Assembly (NCBI GenBank): GCA_017476005.1
Contig: JAFVEM010000035.1
Span: 1 to 64,000 of the forward strand
Length of the DNA: 64,000 bases
Reading direction: 5' to 3'
Source of the DNA: Selenomonadaceae bacterium
Lineage (GTDB): Bacteria > Bacillota > Negativicutes > Selenomonadales > Selenomonadaceae
The translations under genes and the position numbers were made by a program. Numbering within the stretch: position 1 is the stretch's first letter; every line of letters starts with the position of its first letter. Below the pieces are notes generated by a model. It did no database searches. It was not told where the DNA came from and saw only the letters and a list, made by a program, of their open reading frames with translations. This document shows, piece after piece, positions 45,035-53,502 of this stretch.

Positions 45035-45080
45035 AGCCTCCCTCCTAGAGGGAGGTGTCCGAAGGGCGGAGGGAGTCCAC
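45035..45080 (-). repeat. 46-bp double-hairpin dispersed repeat, copy 2
   Basis: The reverse complement matches 39603-39648 over all 46 bp, with few substitutions. It lies at the 3' side of the small reading frame at 45084. Confidence 0.85.
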
Positions 45081-45083
45081 ATT

Positions 45084-45218
45084 CTATGCCGTTTTTTTCA
45101 TCACTGCTCTGAACTGCGCCAGTTGTTCAGCAGTCTGTTTAGGGCAGTCAGGAGTGTAAACTATGGGATACGCTCGTGTCCTCCTCTCCGTTTCACGTTT
45201 GATGCGTTCGGGCGTCAT
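45084..45218 (-). CDS. Small open frame of 44 codons, possible gene remnant
   Basis: The minus strand between the repeats and the kinase terminator encodes 44 residues from ATG 45218 to TAG 45084. The product begins MTPERIKRETERRTRAYP and continues with D-C-P-K-Q-T-A-E-Q-L-A-Q-F. Sense-like codons continue upstream of the ATG until a TGA at 45251, so this may be the 3' end of a truncated gene. The 'TxEQLAQ' tail recalls antitoxin termini, but I cannot assign a family. The rest of 44942-45293 holds only repeats and a terminator. Confidence 0.35.
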   Translation of the reverse strand: MTPERIKRETERRTRAYPIVYTPDCPKQTAEQLAQFRAVMKKTA

Positions 45219-45238
45219 GAGGCGTTTAATTTCCTCGT

Positions 45239-45290
45239 AAAAAGGCTGTCACACGAAGAGTTTTTCCCTTTGTGCGACAGCCCCTCTCGG
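45239..45290 (-). terminator. Terminator of the hybrid kinase gene
   Basis: On the minus strand, GGCTGTCGCACAAAG pairs (with two mismatches) with CTTCGTGTGACAGCC, followed by TTTTT. The left half matches the hairpin at 101-137. Confidence 0.8.
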
Positions 45291-45293
45291 CGT

Positions 45294-48089
45294 TTATCCC
45301 AATATCTTTCTCAATTCTTCCCAATCAGGTTTAGCCGCCGCTTTTTTTATAGACTCGTAACGCTCCTGCTCCGCCTCCGGCAATTCATAACCGCCGAGGG
45401 AATCCATCACGAATTTCAGGCTGTCGTAGTCAAAAGAGGCCACGATTTCCTTGAGGGTTTCGTAGGCTTCGCTCAGTTCCGCCGCCTCTATGGGAGTTTT
45501 GGGCGTGTCTGCCGCCGGCGAATCAGCGACGAGGAGGGGGGAAAGTCGGTCGGAGTACTCGCGATACAAAGAAAGAAGCGCCGGGGTGTTTTCCGTTATC
45601 TCGTTATAATAACCGCTGTTCCCGGCATCCTCCAGCCGTCTGGCCTTGTCGGAAAGTTCCTTGGCGCCGATTACTCTGGCGCTGCTCTTTAGCGCGTGTA
45701 CCTTCACCGTGTAATTTTCCCAATCGGCGGCCTGATAGTATTGCTCAATCTCTGCCGAACTGCTCTTTATTGATTCGGCAAAAACCGTCAGGGCATCCAA
45801 ATACGCCTCCACCGAGCCGCAATAGGCCACGCCAGCTTCCACATCCAGCCCCGAAGTTTCCCTGAGCCAATTCGGCAATGCCAAGTCAGTTTCTGGTTCT
45901 GTCGCTTCAGCCGCCGGGGGAGAGTTCGAGGCGGCAGCGGCGGTCTCGCTACGACGCTTTACCTTATCTGCCGGCAGGTATTTCAGCATCATTTCTTCCA
46001 GCTTCACGCTGTTAATGGGCTTGGTCAGATAATCGTTGAACCCGGCGGCCATGTATTCCTCCCGGGCGCCGGATACAGCGTTGGCGGTTAAAGCGATCAC
46101 GGGGGTGTTTTGATTGAGATTATCCGGCGTTTCTTTCAAGCGACGCAGGGTTTCAATGCCGTCGATACCCGGCATACGATGGTCTAAGAAGATGATGTCA
46201 AAGACTTCTTTGGTGACCGCATGCAAACATTCGTAGCCGCTTTCCACTGCCGTGATTTGCACTTGGGTTTGCTTTAAGAGTCCCTTCACCACGGTAATAT
46301 TCATCACCGTATCGTCAACCACCAGTATTTTAGCTTTGGGCGCCGTGAATTTTTCCTGATAGCTCTGCCTGAGTACTAAATTATGACGATGGGATTCGGT
46401 GAAATTCCCCATAGGCTCCCAATTCATCACCTTTTGTTCCACCGTAAAGAAGAAATCCGAACCTTCGCCATAGACACTCTCCACTTCCAGTTTGCTTCCC
46501 ATTAAGTTCAGCAAGCGTTGAGTGATGTTCATGCCGAGACCGGTGCCTTCGATGGAACGATTACGGGCTTCTTCGATGCGTTCAAAGGCGGTGAAAAGTT
46601 TTTGGATGTCCGCTTCTTTGATGCCGATGCCCGTGTCTTTGACGCTGATTTTGACTGCGATGCGATCCTCCGCCAGTTTTTCATAGTCAACGGCTAGGGT
46701 GACGCTACCGCGTTCCGTGTATTTGACCGCGTTAGTGAGAATGTTCGTCACCACTTGCTTGAGGCGAATTTCGTCGCCGAAGAGAATCGAAGGCAGATTT
46801 TCAGCCACCTCCACGTTCAACTTGAGGCCTTTTTTCTCCGCTCGTTTTTCGATCATGTTCACCAAATCGTTTAGGAGGGAGCTGACGGAATACTCCACGG
46901 GGATAATATCCATCTTGCCGGCTTCGATTTTGGAAAAATCCAAGATGTCGTTTACCAGTCCCAAGAGGCTGTTGCCGGCGGTACGAATATTCTCCGCATA
47001 CTCCAAAATTGGCGGCTCGTTGCTTTCTCGTAAAATCATCTCGTCCATGCCGAGGACAGCATTGATGGGGGTACGAATTTCGTGGCTCATGTTGGAGAGA
47101 AATTCGCTCTTGGCCTTGTTGGCCGATTCAGCCATAGCCTTGGCCGCCTTCAAATCCTCGCTTTCTTTGGCGCGGAGCCTTGATACAAAGGCAATGCGCG
47201 CAAAAACGATGATGATGGTCAGCAAAAGACAAAATACCACCAGCATTGCCAAATAAATGGAATCTATACCGCCGGCCACCACTTTCCAAGGCACATTTCC
47301 CATTACGCAGAGATCTGTTTCCGGCACTTTGGCGCCGAAATGAAAATACCATTTGCGATTAAACTTGTACACGAGGGCGCCGCTACCGTCGCGTTGTACC
47401 AGTTCCCATATTTGGTGATAAGATTCTTCTCGTTCGGCCGTATCGCAGAAATCCTCAAATCGCTCGTCATCTCTTTCGCCGCGAGACAAAACCGCGAGTG
47501 GGCCGGTTTTGTCGAATAAAACCACCAATCCTTCGCCGCCATAGCTTACCAAACTGAAACGATCCTGCATGGCCACAGTCCCGTAGAGCTTTATAAAGGC
47601 TTCGGTTACTTCTCCTGCGCCGTTTCTTATCGGTACGGCGAACAGTAACCCATGCTCCGGCACATAGCGAATGATAGTTTCGCCTCGCAGTAACTTTTCA
47701 TCTAAGGCCGTGTATTCTCTCCAAGGTGGCAGATAACCGGCTATCAGGCCGTTTTCAAAATCATAAAGCCCCGTGAAAGTGTCGAATTGATTATCATCCA
47801 AGGCTTCCACCAAGGCATCAGGGGCAATGCGGTCTTGTTCTAAAAGGCGCGCCCCTTTTTCCATCTCCACAATTTGCTGACGGAATTGTTGTCCCACGGA
47901 GTAGGCCACGGTGGTCACCTGCCGCGCCACGTTCCGCGAAAGCGCTTCGCGGAGGTGCATGTCTATACGATGGCTTGCAGCGTATCCCAAACTTCCCAAC
48001 ACGGCAACACACAATAAAAATTCTATCACCACACGGGCGGCAATGCGGTGCTTTATGGAATCTCGGCAAAATTTCAGTGTCTTATTCAT
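45294..48089 (-). CDS. Hybrid sensor histidine kinase with receiver and Hpt domains
   Basis: 931 residues, ATG behind AGGTGA. The order is: membrane helix (~18-38), extracytoplasmic sensor (~40-285), membrane helix (~288-313), HisKA with SNMSHEIRTPINAVLG (His near 336), HATPase with DTGIGI and GTGLGMNI, a receiver (ILVVDDTVMN, FLDHRMPGIDG near 632), an Ala/Pro-rich linker, then an Hpt domain with VHALKSSARVIG (phospho-His near 795) and a helical C-terminal tail. It is a complete phosphorelay up to the Hpt. Its final response regulator is not adjacent. It could also feed the Hpt-less kinase's pathway (36379). Confidence 0.93.
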   Translation of the reverse strand: MNKTLKFCRDSIKHRIAARVVIEFLLCVAVLGSLGYAASHRIDMHLREALSRNVARQVTTVAYSVGQQFRQQIVEMEKGARLLEQDRIAPDALVEALDDNQFDTFTGLYDFENGLIAGYLPPWREYTALDEKLLRGETIIRYVPEHGLLFAVPIRNGAGEVTEAFIKLYGTVAMQDRFSLVSYGGEGLVVLFDKTGPLAVLSRGERDDERFEDFCDTAEREESYHQIWELVQRDGSGALVYKFNRKWYFHFGAKVPETDLCVMGNVPWKVVAGGIDSIYLAMLVVFCLLLTIIIVFARIAFVSRLRAKESEDLKAAKAMAESANKAKSEFLSNMSHEIRTPINAVLGMDEMILRESNEPPILEYAENIRTAGNSLLGLVNDILDFSKIEAGKMDIIPVEYSVSSLLNDLVNMIEKRAEKKGLKLNVEVAENLPSILFGDEIRLKQVVTNILTNAVKYTERGSVTLAVDYEKLAEDRIAVKISVKDTGIGIKEADIQKLFTAFERIEEARNRSIEGTGLGMNITQRLLNLMGSKLEVESVYGEGSDFFFTVEQKVMNWEPMGNFTESHRHNLVLRQSYQEKFTAPKAKILVVDDTVMNITVVKGLLKQTQVQITAVESGYECLHAVTKEVFDIIFLDHRMPGIDGIETLRRLKETPDNLNQNTPVIALTANAVSGAREEYMAAGFNDYLTKPINSVKLEEMMLKYLPADKVKRRSETAAAASNSPPAAEATEPETDLALPNWLRETSGLDVEAGVAYCGSVEAYLDALTVFAESIKSSSAEIEQYYQAADWENYTVKVHALKSSARVIGAKELSDKARRLEDAGNSGYYNEITENTPALLSLYREYSDRLSPLLVADSPAADTPKTPIEAAELSEAYETLKEIVASFDYDSLKFVMDSLGGYELPEAEQERYESIKKAAAKPDWEELRKILG

Positions 48090-48184
48090 CCGTTTTCACC
48101 TGCTCCGCTTATAAAGCAAAAGGCAAAGCCCTGCCGCAGTCTAAGGACTTCACCTTCACCCTTCATCAAGCGGACAAAACTTTT

Positions 48185-48577
48185 CTATCTTTTTTCCGCT
48201 TTAGCCAAAAATTTATCGCCCTGCACCAAAAAACGCTCGTGAACCCCACTGCCGATTTCGCTGGTACCGTCGAAGGCGCGCACCGCAAAAGTTATCTTGC
48301 GCCCGTCCATGGCCGTTATTTTAGCTTCGGCAATTACCTTGCGACCGACAACTGTGGGGGCTTTGTGCTGAATGTCTAGTCCCGTTCCCACCGAAGTCCA
48401 TCCTTCAGGCAACAGGGGAGCCATAACCAAGGTGGCGGCATTTTCCATCAAGGCCGCCATGGCCGGTGTGGCATAAACGGGTAGCGAGCCGCTTTTCATG
48501 CGCAAAGCCGTAAGTTCCTCCGTCACTTCTTCTTCTACCTGCGCGGTTCGCCCCAATTCAACCGTGGGAAAATCCAT
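48185..48577 (-). CDS. FlK-like hot-dog thioesterase
   Basis: 130 residues from ATG 48577 behind GGGAGGT; the frame opens 8 codons earlier, without a site. It has the hot-dog fold of the fluoroacetyl-CoA thioesterase-like family: V-Y-A-T-P-A-M-A-A-L-M-E-N-A-A, SVGTGLDIQHKAPTVVG, and a GSGVHERFLV strand near the end. The Thr/Glu/His triad positions of FlK (in the A-T-P, M-E-N-A and I-Q-H-K-A segments) are present. It should hydrolyse a small acyl-CoA. Confidence 0.87.
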   Translation of the reverse strand: MDFPTVELGRTAQVEEEVTEELTALRMKSGSLPVYATPAMAALMENAATLVMAPLLPEGWTSVGTGLDIQHKAPTVVGRKVIAEAKITAMDGRKITFAVRAFDGTSEIGSGVHERFLVQGDKFLAKAEKR

Positions 48578-48597
48578 AGAGTAACCTCCCATGTGCT

Positions 48598-49158
48598 TCA
48601 CTCAAAAATATCTTTTATCGCTATTTCAAAATCATCATACAAACTCAACTTCAAGGTCATGACCACCTCAAACCTATCTTCCGGCGGTATCTCGCACAAA
48701 CTTTCCTCATCGTAGGCGTGATAGGAGTTGTCCAGCTCATATCGACCGTCCTTAAGTTTATATACATCAATAGTTTTGCTGATGGGATCGATAATCCAGT
48801 ATTCCTTCACGCCGAAACGCTCATAGATGCGTTTCTTTTCCCCTACATCACGACGGCGAGTGGCCGTGGACAGTATTTCCACGACAAAATCGGGAACGCC
48901 TTCTATGCAGACTCTTTTTATCTTGCGTGGGTCGCAAACGATGAGCAAGTCGGGGATAAGGTGATTTTCTTCATCAAAGATTACTTTGGTTTCAAAGAAC
49001 ATCTCACATCGTTTGCCGCGTAAATACTTCCACAATATGCCAGATAGATTGCGCTGAATCCGATTGTGCGGTATTCCTGCCGGACTCATCATAACCTCTC
49101 GTCCGTTAATGACTTCGATTTTAGGCTCCTCAAAGCGGAGCGGCGCCGCTCCACTCAT
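48598..49158 (-). CDS. Uma2-family (DUF820) PD-(D/E)XK endonuclease-like protein
   Basis: 186 residues. The Uma2 signature is complete: an N-terminal N-G-R-E strand, HNRIQRNLSGIL helix, LIPDLLIVCDP with the catalytic Asp, PDFVVEILS with the catalytic Glu, and KKRIYERFGVKEYWIIDP. The family is common in cyanobacteria and Firmicutes and has a restriction-endonuclease fold with no settled function. It lies one base downstream of the RpiB-like gene, so it is probably cotranscribed. Confidence 0.9.
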   Translation of the reverse strand: MSGAAPLRFEEPKIEVINGREVMMSPAGIPHNRIQRNLSGILWKYLRGKRCEMFFETKVIFDEENHLIPDLLIVCDPRKIKRVCIEGVPDFVVEILSTATRRRDVGEKKRIYERFGVKEYWIIDPISKTIDVYKLKDGRYELDNSYHAYDEESLCEIPPEDRFEVVMTLKLSLYDDFEIAIKDIFE

Positions 49159-49159
49159 C

Positions 49160-49621
49160 CTACTTCACCGGCACACAATGCTTGTCGTTAATGGCCGCCA
49201 CTTTCTCCACACGGCGACGATATTTTTCGGCGGTCAAGGCATCGGTATGCATCCAAGTTTTCACCGTTTCCATGGCGATGGCGCTGCCGATGATTTTACC
49301 GCCGAGGCACAGGACGTTAGAATCCGTATGCTCGCGAGCAAGTTTGGCGCAGAAAGGGTCTTGGCAAACGGCGGCATAAATACCGCGGATTTTATTGGCA
49401 ATGAGAGCGCTACCGTAGCCCACCCCATCCACAAAGATACCGCGCTCACACTCGCCCTTGGCCACCGCCAAAGCCGCCGGATAAACGAAATCCGAGAGGT
49501 CGCAAGAGGCGTCATCGTAAGTGCCAAAATCCTGCACTTCATGCCCCTCGGACTTTAAGTAAGCGGCGATTTCTTGCTTCAAGGCCGTACCGGCATGATC
49601 GTTAGCCATCGCAATTTTCAT
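49160..49621 (-). CDS. rpiB: RpiB/LacAB-family sugar-phosphate isomerase-like protein
   Basis: 153 residues, ATG behind GAGGAGG. The family fold is clear: N-D-H-A-G-x-x-L-K at the N-terminus, A-N-K-I-R-G-I-Y-A-A-V-C in the middle, then REHTDSNVLCLGGKIIG. Where E. coli RpiB has its catalytic Cys in the I-C-G-T-G-I-G loop, this protein reads F-V-D-G-V-G-Y-G, so the Cys is replaced by Asp. LacA subunits have a similar Asp-containing loop. It may act on another sugar phosphate, use a different base, or be a subunit of a heteromer. The symbol denotes family, not proven activity. Confidence 0.82.
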   Translation of the reverse strand: MKIAMANDHAGTALKQEIAAYLKSEGHEVQDFGTYDDASCDLSDFVYPAALAVAKGECERGIFVDGVGYGSALIANKIRGIYAAVCQDPFCAKLAREHTDSNVLCLGGKIIGSAIAMETVKTWMHTDALTAEKYRRRVEKVAAINDKHCVPVK

Positions 49622-49679
49622 TTTAGGTTCCTCCTCTGTTCAAAGCGTTTATTTTCAGCGGATTATATACATTTATACT

Positions 49680-49791
49680 AGAATCCGTTAAAAAGTGTAA
49701 CTTTTTTTACGGATTCTGTATGAGACGTCAGACGCGCTTTGGCGCGGCTGTAGCGTGCGAAGCACGCGTATATCCGATTTTAATCGGATAT
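49680..49791. repeat. Run of four hairpins
   Basis: In 112 bp there are four separate inverted repeats: agaatccgt/acggattct (49680-49717), cgcgc/gcgcg (49733-49746), gcgtgc/gcacgc (49753-49767) and atatccgatt/aatcggatat (49770-49791). The first has T-runs in its loop and could terminate transcripts. The interval lies between two leftward genes and holds no gene. Confidence 0.75.
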
Positions 49792-49831
49792 TAGTATTAG
49801 CCGAGTCGATATAAGATACCTATCCCCTGCC

Positions 49832-51661
49832 TCACTCCTCATACCGTACTTCGCTATGCTCGCTTTCCACCGTCAAAAGCCAAGCATCATCGCCGATTTT
49901 TTGATAGGTGCCGCCTTCCATGGCGATAGGATTTCTCGTTGTACGCATGATGAATTTTAGGGGCTTTCTGAAGTTTACGCAGTGGAGTTTAAAACCGTCT
50001 TCTTCTCGTACCATTCGATAATCCATATCCAAATAATCCGCCAGATACTCCATGCACTCCGAATCAGTCATCCCCGTGAGCCAAGGGTAGCGTTCCTTAA
50101 ACTCTCCCAGAAATTTTACCATACCGGCGGACATATCAGCCCATGAAAGATCTTTACTTTCTTCGTAAAAAATTTCATCGGGGTGAATAAAGTGAGAAAA
50201 AACGCCAATATAATTCAATATGGCAATCTCCTCATAATAGCTTTGGAGTTTCGGCGCGTGTCCCGAAGATACTCGGGGAATCTCAAAGGTGCCGTCGGGG
50301 TTCCGTTCGTAGTCTTGGTAATAAGCCATGGCTTCCATGGGGCCGTCGATAAGAGAGGAATAAATTTTGAGTTCCGGGAAAACATTTTTCACCGCCGCTT
50401 TGCCCTCGGGGCTTAAAATATCGGAGGGCGGCACATAACAACGAAATTCGTAACCGGGATAGACATCGGTGATGTAGCGACGTAGTTCCCGGAGACCTTC
50501 TTCCATGTCCGCTTGGCTCGCCCACGGCACATAATCCAAATCGTCTTGGTTGTAGCCCTCGGGAGCCAGCGATTGATGGTTGTAGCCGTGCAGTCCCAGT
50601 TCGCCGCCGGAATCCAGTAGTTCCCTGCCATAAATAATGAGATTGTCCCTAGCCTCGCGTCCCCCGGCGGGATAGAAAGGCCCTTTTACTTGGTCGCCGT
50701 AGGATTCAATAATGAGTCCCGTCAGTTTCAAATCATAGTCTTGGTGCATCTTCAGCACGAATGGCCACCATATTTTACGGTAAAAATCAGCGGTGGAAAG
50801 GTGGACTTCTTCGTACAGGCGCTCAAAATTTCCTTCCGGCACCGGCGCCGGGAAATCGTCGAGGAAAAAGAGCCTTGCCCCCAGCACCGGATAAATATTA
50901 TCGCGCCCCGTATGGGAGAGCATGGCCGCCATAAACCCGATATTGCTACGGTCGTCCCGTACCGAGCCGTTGTAGCAAAGGAATTTTCCCTGCCCTACCT
51001 TATGTTCCCAGAGTAGCGGCTCGCCGTTTTTGGCCGTTACATGGGCTACGGTATCGGGAGTAAGAGTGGCCACCAAGGCGTTGGTATTATAGGGACTGCC
51101 GTTTTCCCTACCGAAGGAAAAATCCTTGCCCCCCACCATAAAATCGGTTGTGAGATGCAGCCCGTACAGATTCTCCGTGCCGGCAAAACTCTCTATGCCC
51201 AGCCAAGCTAGGTAGTCGGCTGGCATTTCCGCAATGTCCTCCGGCGATAAATTTTCCATGATGATAGCCGAGCCGCCTTGCGCCACATAATTTTTTATCT
51301 CCGGGAAGGAGGTCACCAAATTAAGGCGGCCGCTTACCACCACTACGCCTTGATAGGTCGGATCTATGGCCACTCGATCGTAGATGGAAGCCACTTGGCT
51401 GGCTTTTTTTTGCTTGGCGAGCAACTCCGTAAAATTATGCCGTTGCAGGACGCTACCCACATCTAGGGGGTCATAGAGAATGAGAAACTTGTCCTGTCCC
51501 TTTTCCCCGGCCAAGGGGCCAAACTCCACCATAGAGGTCGAAAAGCCCGTTAAATTCTCCCTTGACAGCAGGTGCAGGAAGCCATCTACCCGGCTGTATT
51601 GGAAAAAAAGGCCAATGGCAAAGGCAAAGGCCAGAATCACATAAATACTGCGCTTGTCCAT
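49832..51661 (-). CDS. DUF2194/PelA-like secreted polysaccharide deacetylase-type protein
   Basis: 609 residues. A single N-terminal signal anchor (SIYVILAFAFAIGLFFQY) precedes an extracytoplasmic part. Residues ~60-260 resemble a ThuA/amidotransferase-like fold (FLILYDPLD, GVVVVSGRLN, GGSAIIMEN). Residues ~275-540 look like a carbohydrate-esterase-4-like barrel: LFFLDDFPAPVPEG with candidate metal Asps, GELGLHGYNHQSL with His residues, and FSHFIHPDE. DUF2194 proteins occur with Pel-type exopolysaccharide genes in Firmicutes, where they fill the PelA deacetylase role. No other pel gene is in view. The domain call is moderately sure. Confidence 0.72.
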   Translation of the reverse strand: MDKRSIYVILAFAFAIGLFFQYSRVDGFLHLLSRENLTGFSTSMVEFGPLAGEKGQDKFLILYDPLDVGSVLQRHNFTELLAKQKKASQVASIYDRVAIDPTYQGVVVVSGRLNLVTSFPEIKNYVAQGGSAIIMENLSPEDIAEMPADYLAWLGIESFAGTENLYGLHLTTDFMVGGKDFSFGRENGSPYNTNALVATLTPDTVAHVTAKNGEPLLWEHKVGQGKFLCYNGSVRDDRSNIGFMAAMLSHTGRDNIYPVLGARLFFLDDFPAPVPEGNFERLYEEVHLSTADFYRKIWWPFVLKMHQDYDLKLTGLIIESYGDQVKGPFYPAGGREARDNLIIYGRELLDSGGELGLHGYNHQSLAPEGYNQDDLDYVPWASQADMEEGLRELRRYITDVYPGYEFRCYVPPSDILSPEGKAAVKNVFPELKIYSSLIDGPMEAMAYYQDYERNPDGTFEIPRVSSGHAPKLQSYYEEIAILNYIGVFSHFIHPDEIFYEESKDLSWADMSAGMVKFLGEFKERYPWLTGMTDSECMEYLADYLDMDYRMVREEDGFKLHCVNFRKPLKFIMRTTRNPIAMEGGTYQKIGDDAWLLTVESEHSEVRYEE

Positions 51662-51907
51662 AGCTCCTCCCGTGCCATAGGGCTACTATGGCCTATTTTA
51701 ATACGGTTTTACGTTACACTCTACGCGTCTATGCTACCACATTGCGGCTTTTTCATCAAGCAATTTGTTGAAGTTTCATAAAATCCACTCAAGGCGGCGA
51801 CATCGGCAAAACAAAAATTGTACCCCCGTTATAGTGGCAGGATTTTTCAGCGGACAAAGCGAATACAATGTGGCGGCGGATGTGGTGTAATGAAGGAGGC
51901 GAAGCCC

Positions 51908-53482
51908 ATGGGTATATATCTTAATCCCGGTGGAGAAAAGTTCAAAAAGAGTCGCCGCTCAGAAATTTATGTCGATAAAAGTGAACTATTGGCTTACCTT
52001 AATCAGGTGATTGATACAGAGAACCGTTTTGTCTGCGTCAGCCGTCCCCGACGTTTTGGCAAATCCATGGCGGCAAACATGATTGCGGCCTACTATGACC
52101 GCACGGCTGAAACGGAGGCCGAGTTTCTGGCATTAAAAATCGGAGGTGCCCCCAGTTTTAATGTGCATTTGGGCAAGTACGATGTTATACATATCAATGT
52201 GCAAGGATTTGTGAGCGAAGCCAGTAATATCCAAGAGCTGTTAGTGGCGTTACAAAAGGCCATTCTGTGGGATCTGTTAGAGGTGTATTCGTATTTCCGT
52301 TACTTTGACAACACAAAATTGATACGCACAATGTCCGACATATATCGCAATACCAAACGCCCCTTCGTCATCATCATCGACGAGTGGGATGCTATCTTCC
52401 GCGAGTATCAAGGGAAAAAGGATTGGCATGAGAAATATCTGGATTTTCTCAGGGCGTGGCTCAAGGATCAGTCTTATGTGGGGCTAGCTTACATGACGGG
52501 GATTCTCCCCATAAAAAAATACGGAACCCATTCGGCGCTTAATATGTTTCGCGAGTTCTCCATGACGGATCCAGATGCTTTGGCAGAATATGTGGGCTTT
52601 ACGGCAGCGGAGGTGGAAACCCTTTGTACGCGTTTCAATATGGATCTCGCCGAGTGTAGGCGCTGGTACGATGGCTACCGATTGGAAGGAGTTGGTGCCA
52701 TCTATTGTCCACGTTCTGTCGTAGTGAGTATGGAGTCGCATAAATATAAGCCTTACTGGAATCAAACCGAAACCTTTGAAGCCCTCAAGGTTTACATCGA
52801 CATGGACTATGATGGCCTCAGGGAAGCCGTCATAGCTCTAATGGCCGGGGATGTACAACGCATAAATCCCTATAAATTTACCAACGATATGGATACTTTT
52901 CACGGCAAGGACGATGTGTTGACCCTTTTGGTGCATTTAGGCTACCTAGGCTATGATGCTATCTTGGAGAGCGTGTATATACCTAATCAGGAAATCATGC
53001 TTGAATATAGTAACGCCGTAGAAGATGATAAGTCTTGGAACATTGTGGCAGAATCGCTCAAAGCCTCCGATGCGCTACTCACTGCTACCTTAGCTAAGGA
53101 CAGCGAGGCGGTAGCTAAAGGCATTGAGGCCGCCCACTTGGAAACAAGCCACATCACCTACAACAGCGAGGCGGCGCTTTCCTATACTCTATCCTTGGCA
53201 TATTATACGGCGCGGCAAAAGTATGTCGTAAAGCGAGAGTTTCCCACGGGGAAAGGCTTTGCCGACCTAGTGTTTATCCCTCGCAAGAATCACCCGGAAC
53301 TGCCGGCGCTTATCTTAGAGCTAAAATGGGACAAGTCGGTCAATGCAGCCATCAAACAAATCAAGGAGCGGAACTATCCTCGGTCTGTGGCGGATTTTAC
53401 CGGCAAGTTGCTTTTAATCGGCATTAACTACGACAAGGACACTAAGGCGCATAAGTGCGTGATTGAGGAGCGGCAAAAGTAA
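51908..53482 (+). CDS. AAA-ATPase-like protein with PD-(D/E)XK nuclease-like domain (copy 3)
   Basis: 524 residues from ATG 51908, with AAGGAGG 8 nt upstream; the frame is open from 51818. EIYVDKSELLAYL and Walker A RPRRFGKS are near residue 48, FVIIIDEWDAIF is the Walker B region, and YMTGILPIKKYG is in the sensor position. The C-terminal nuclease-like region has F-A-D-L-V-F and LILELKWDKS. It belongs to the same superfamily as copies 1 and 2 but to a different subgroup (WDAIF, not YDxPL). It lies 20 bp upstream of manC and may be cotranscribed with it. Confidence 0.88.
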   Translation: MGIYLNPGGEKFKKSRRSEIYVDKSELLAYLNQVIDTENRFVCVSRPRRFGKSMAANMIAAYYDRTAETEAEFLALKIGGAPSFNVHLGKYDVIHINVQGFVSEASNIQELLVALQKAILWDLLEVYSYFRYFDNTKLIRTMSDIYRNTKRPFVIIIDEWDAIFREYQGKKDWHEKYLDFLRAWLKDQSYVGLAYMTGILPIKKYGTHSALNMFREFSMTDPDALAEYVGFTAAEVETLCTRFNMDLAECRRWYDGYRLEGVGAIYCPRSVVVSMESHKYKPYWNQTETFEALKVYIDMDYDGLREAVIALMAGDVQRINPYKFTNDMDTFHGKDDVLTLLVHLGYLGYDAILESVYIPNQEIMLEYSNAVEDDKSWNIVAESLKASDALLTATLAKDSEAVAKGIEAAHLETSHITYNSEAALSYTLSLAYYTARQKYVVKREFPTGKGFADLVFIPRKNHPELPALILELKWDKSVNAAIKQIKERNYPRSVADFTGKLLLIGINYDKDTKAHKCVIEERQK

Positions 53483-53502
53483 TAATTAAAGGAGCATACG
53501 CT

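Noticed and set aside
39603-45080. CRISPR-like interpretation of the repeats
   Set aside because: There are only three copies, kilobases apart or inverted, with no regular spacers and no cas genes.
44859-45692. 277-codon plus-strand frame
   Set aside because: It crosses repeats, a terminator and the antisense of the kinase end, and its composition is not protein-like.
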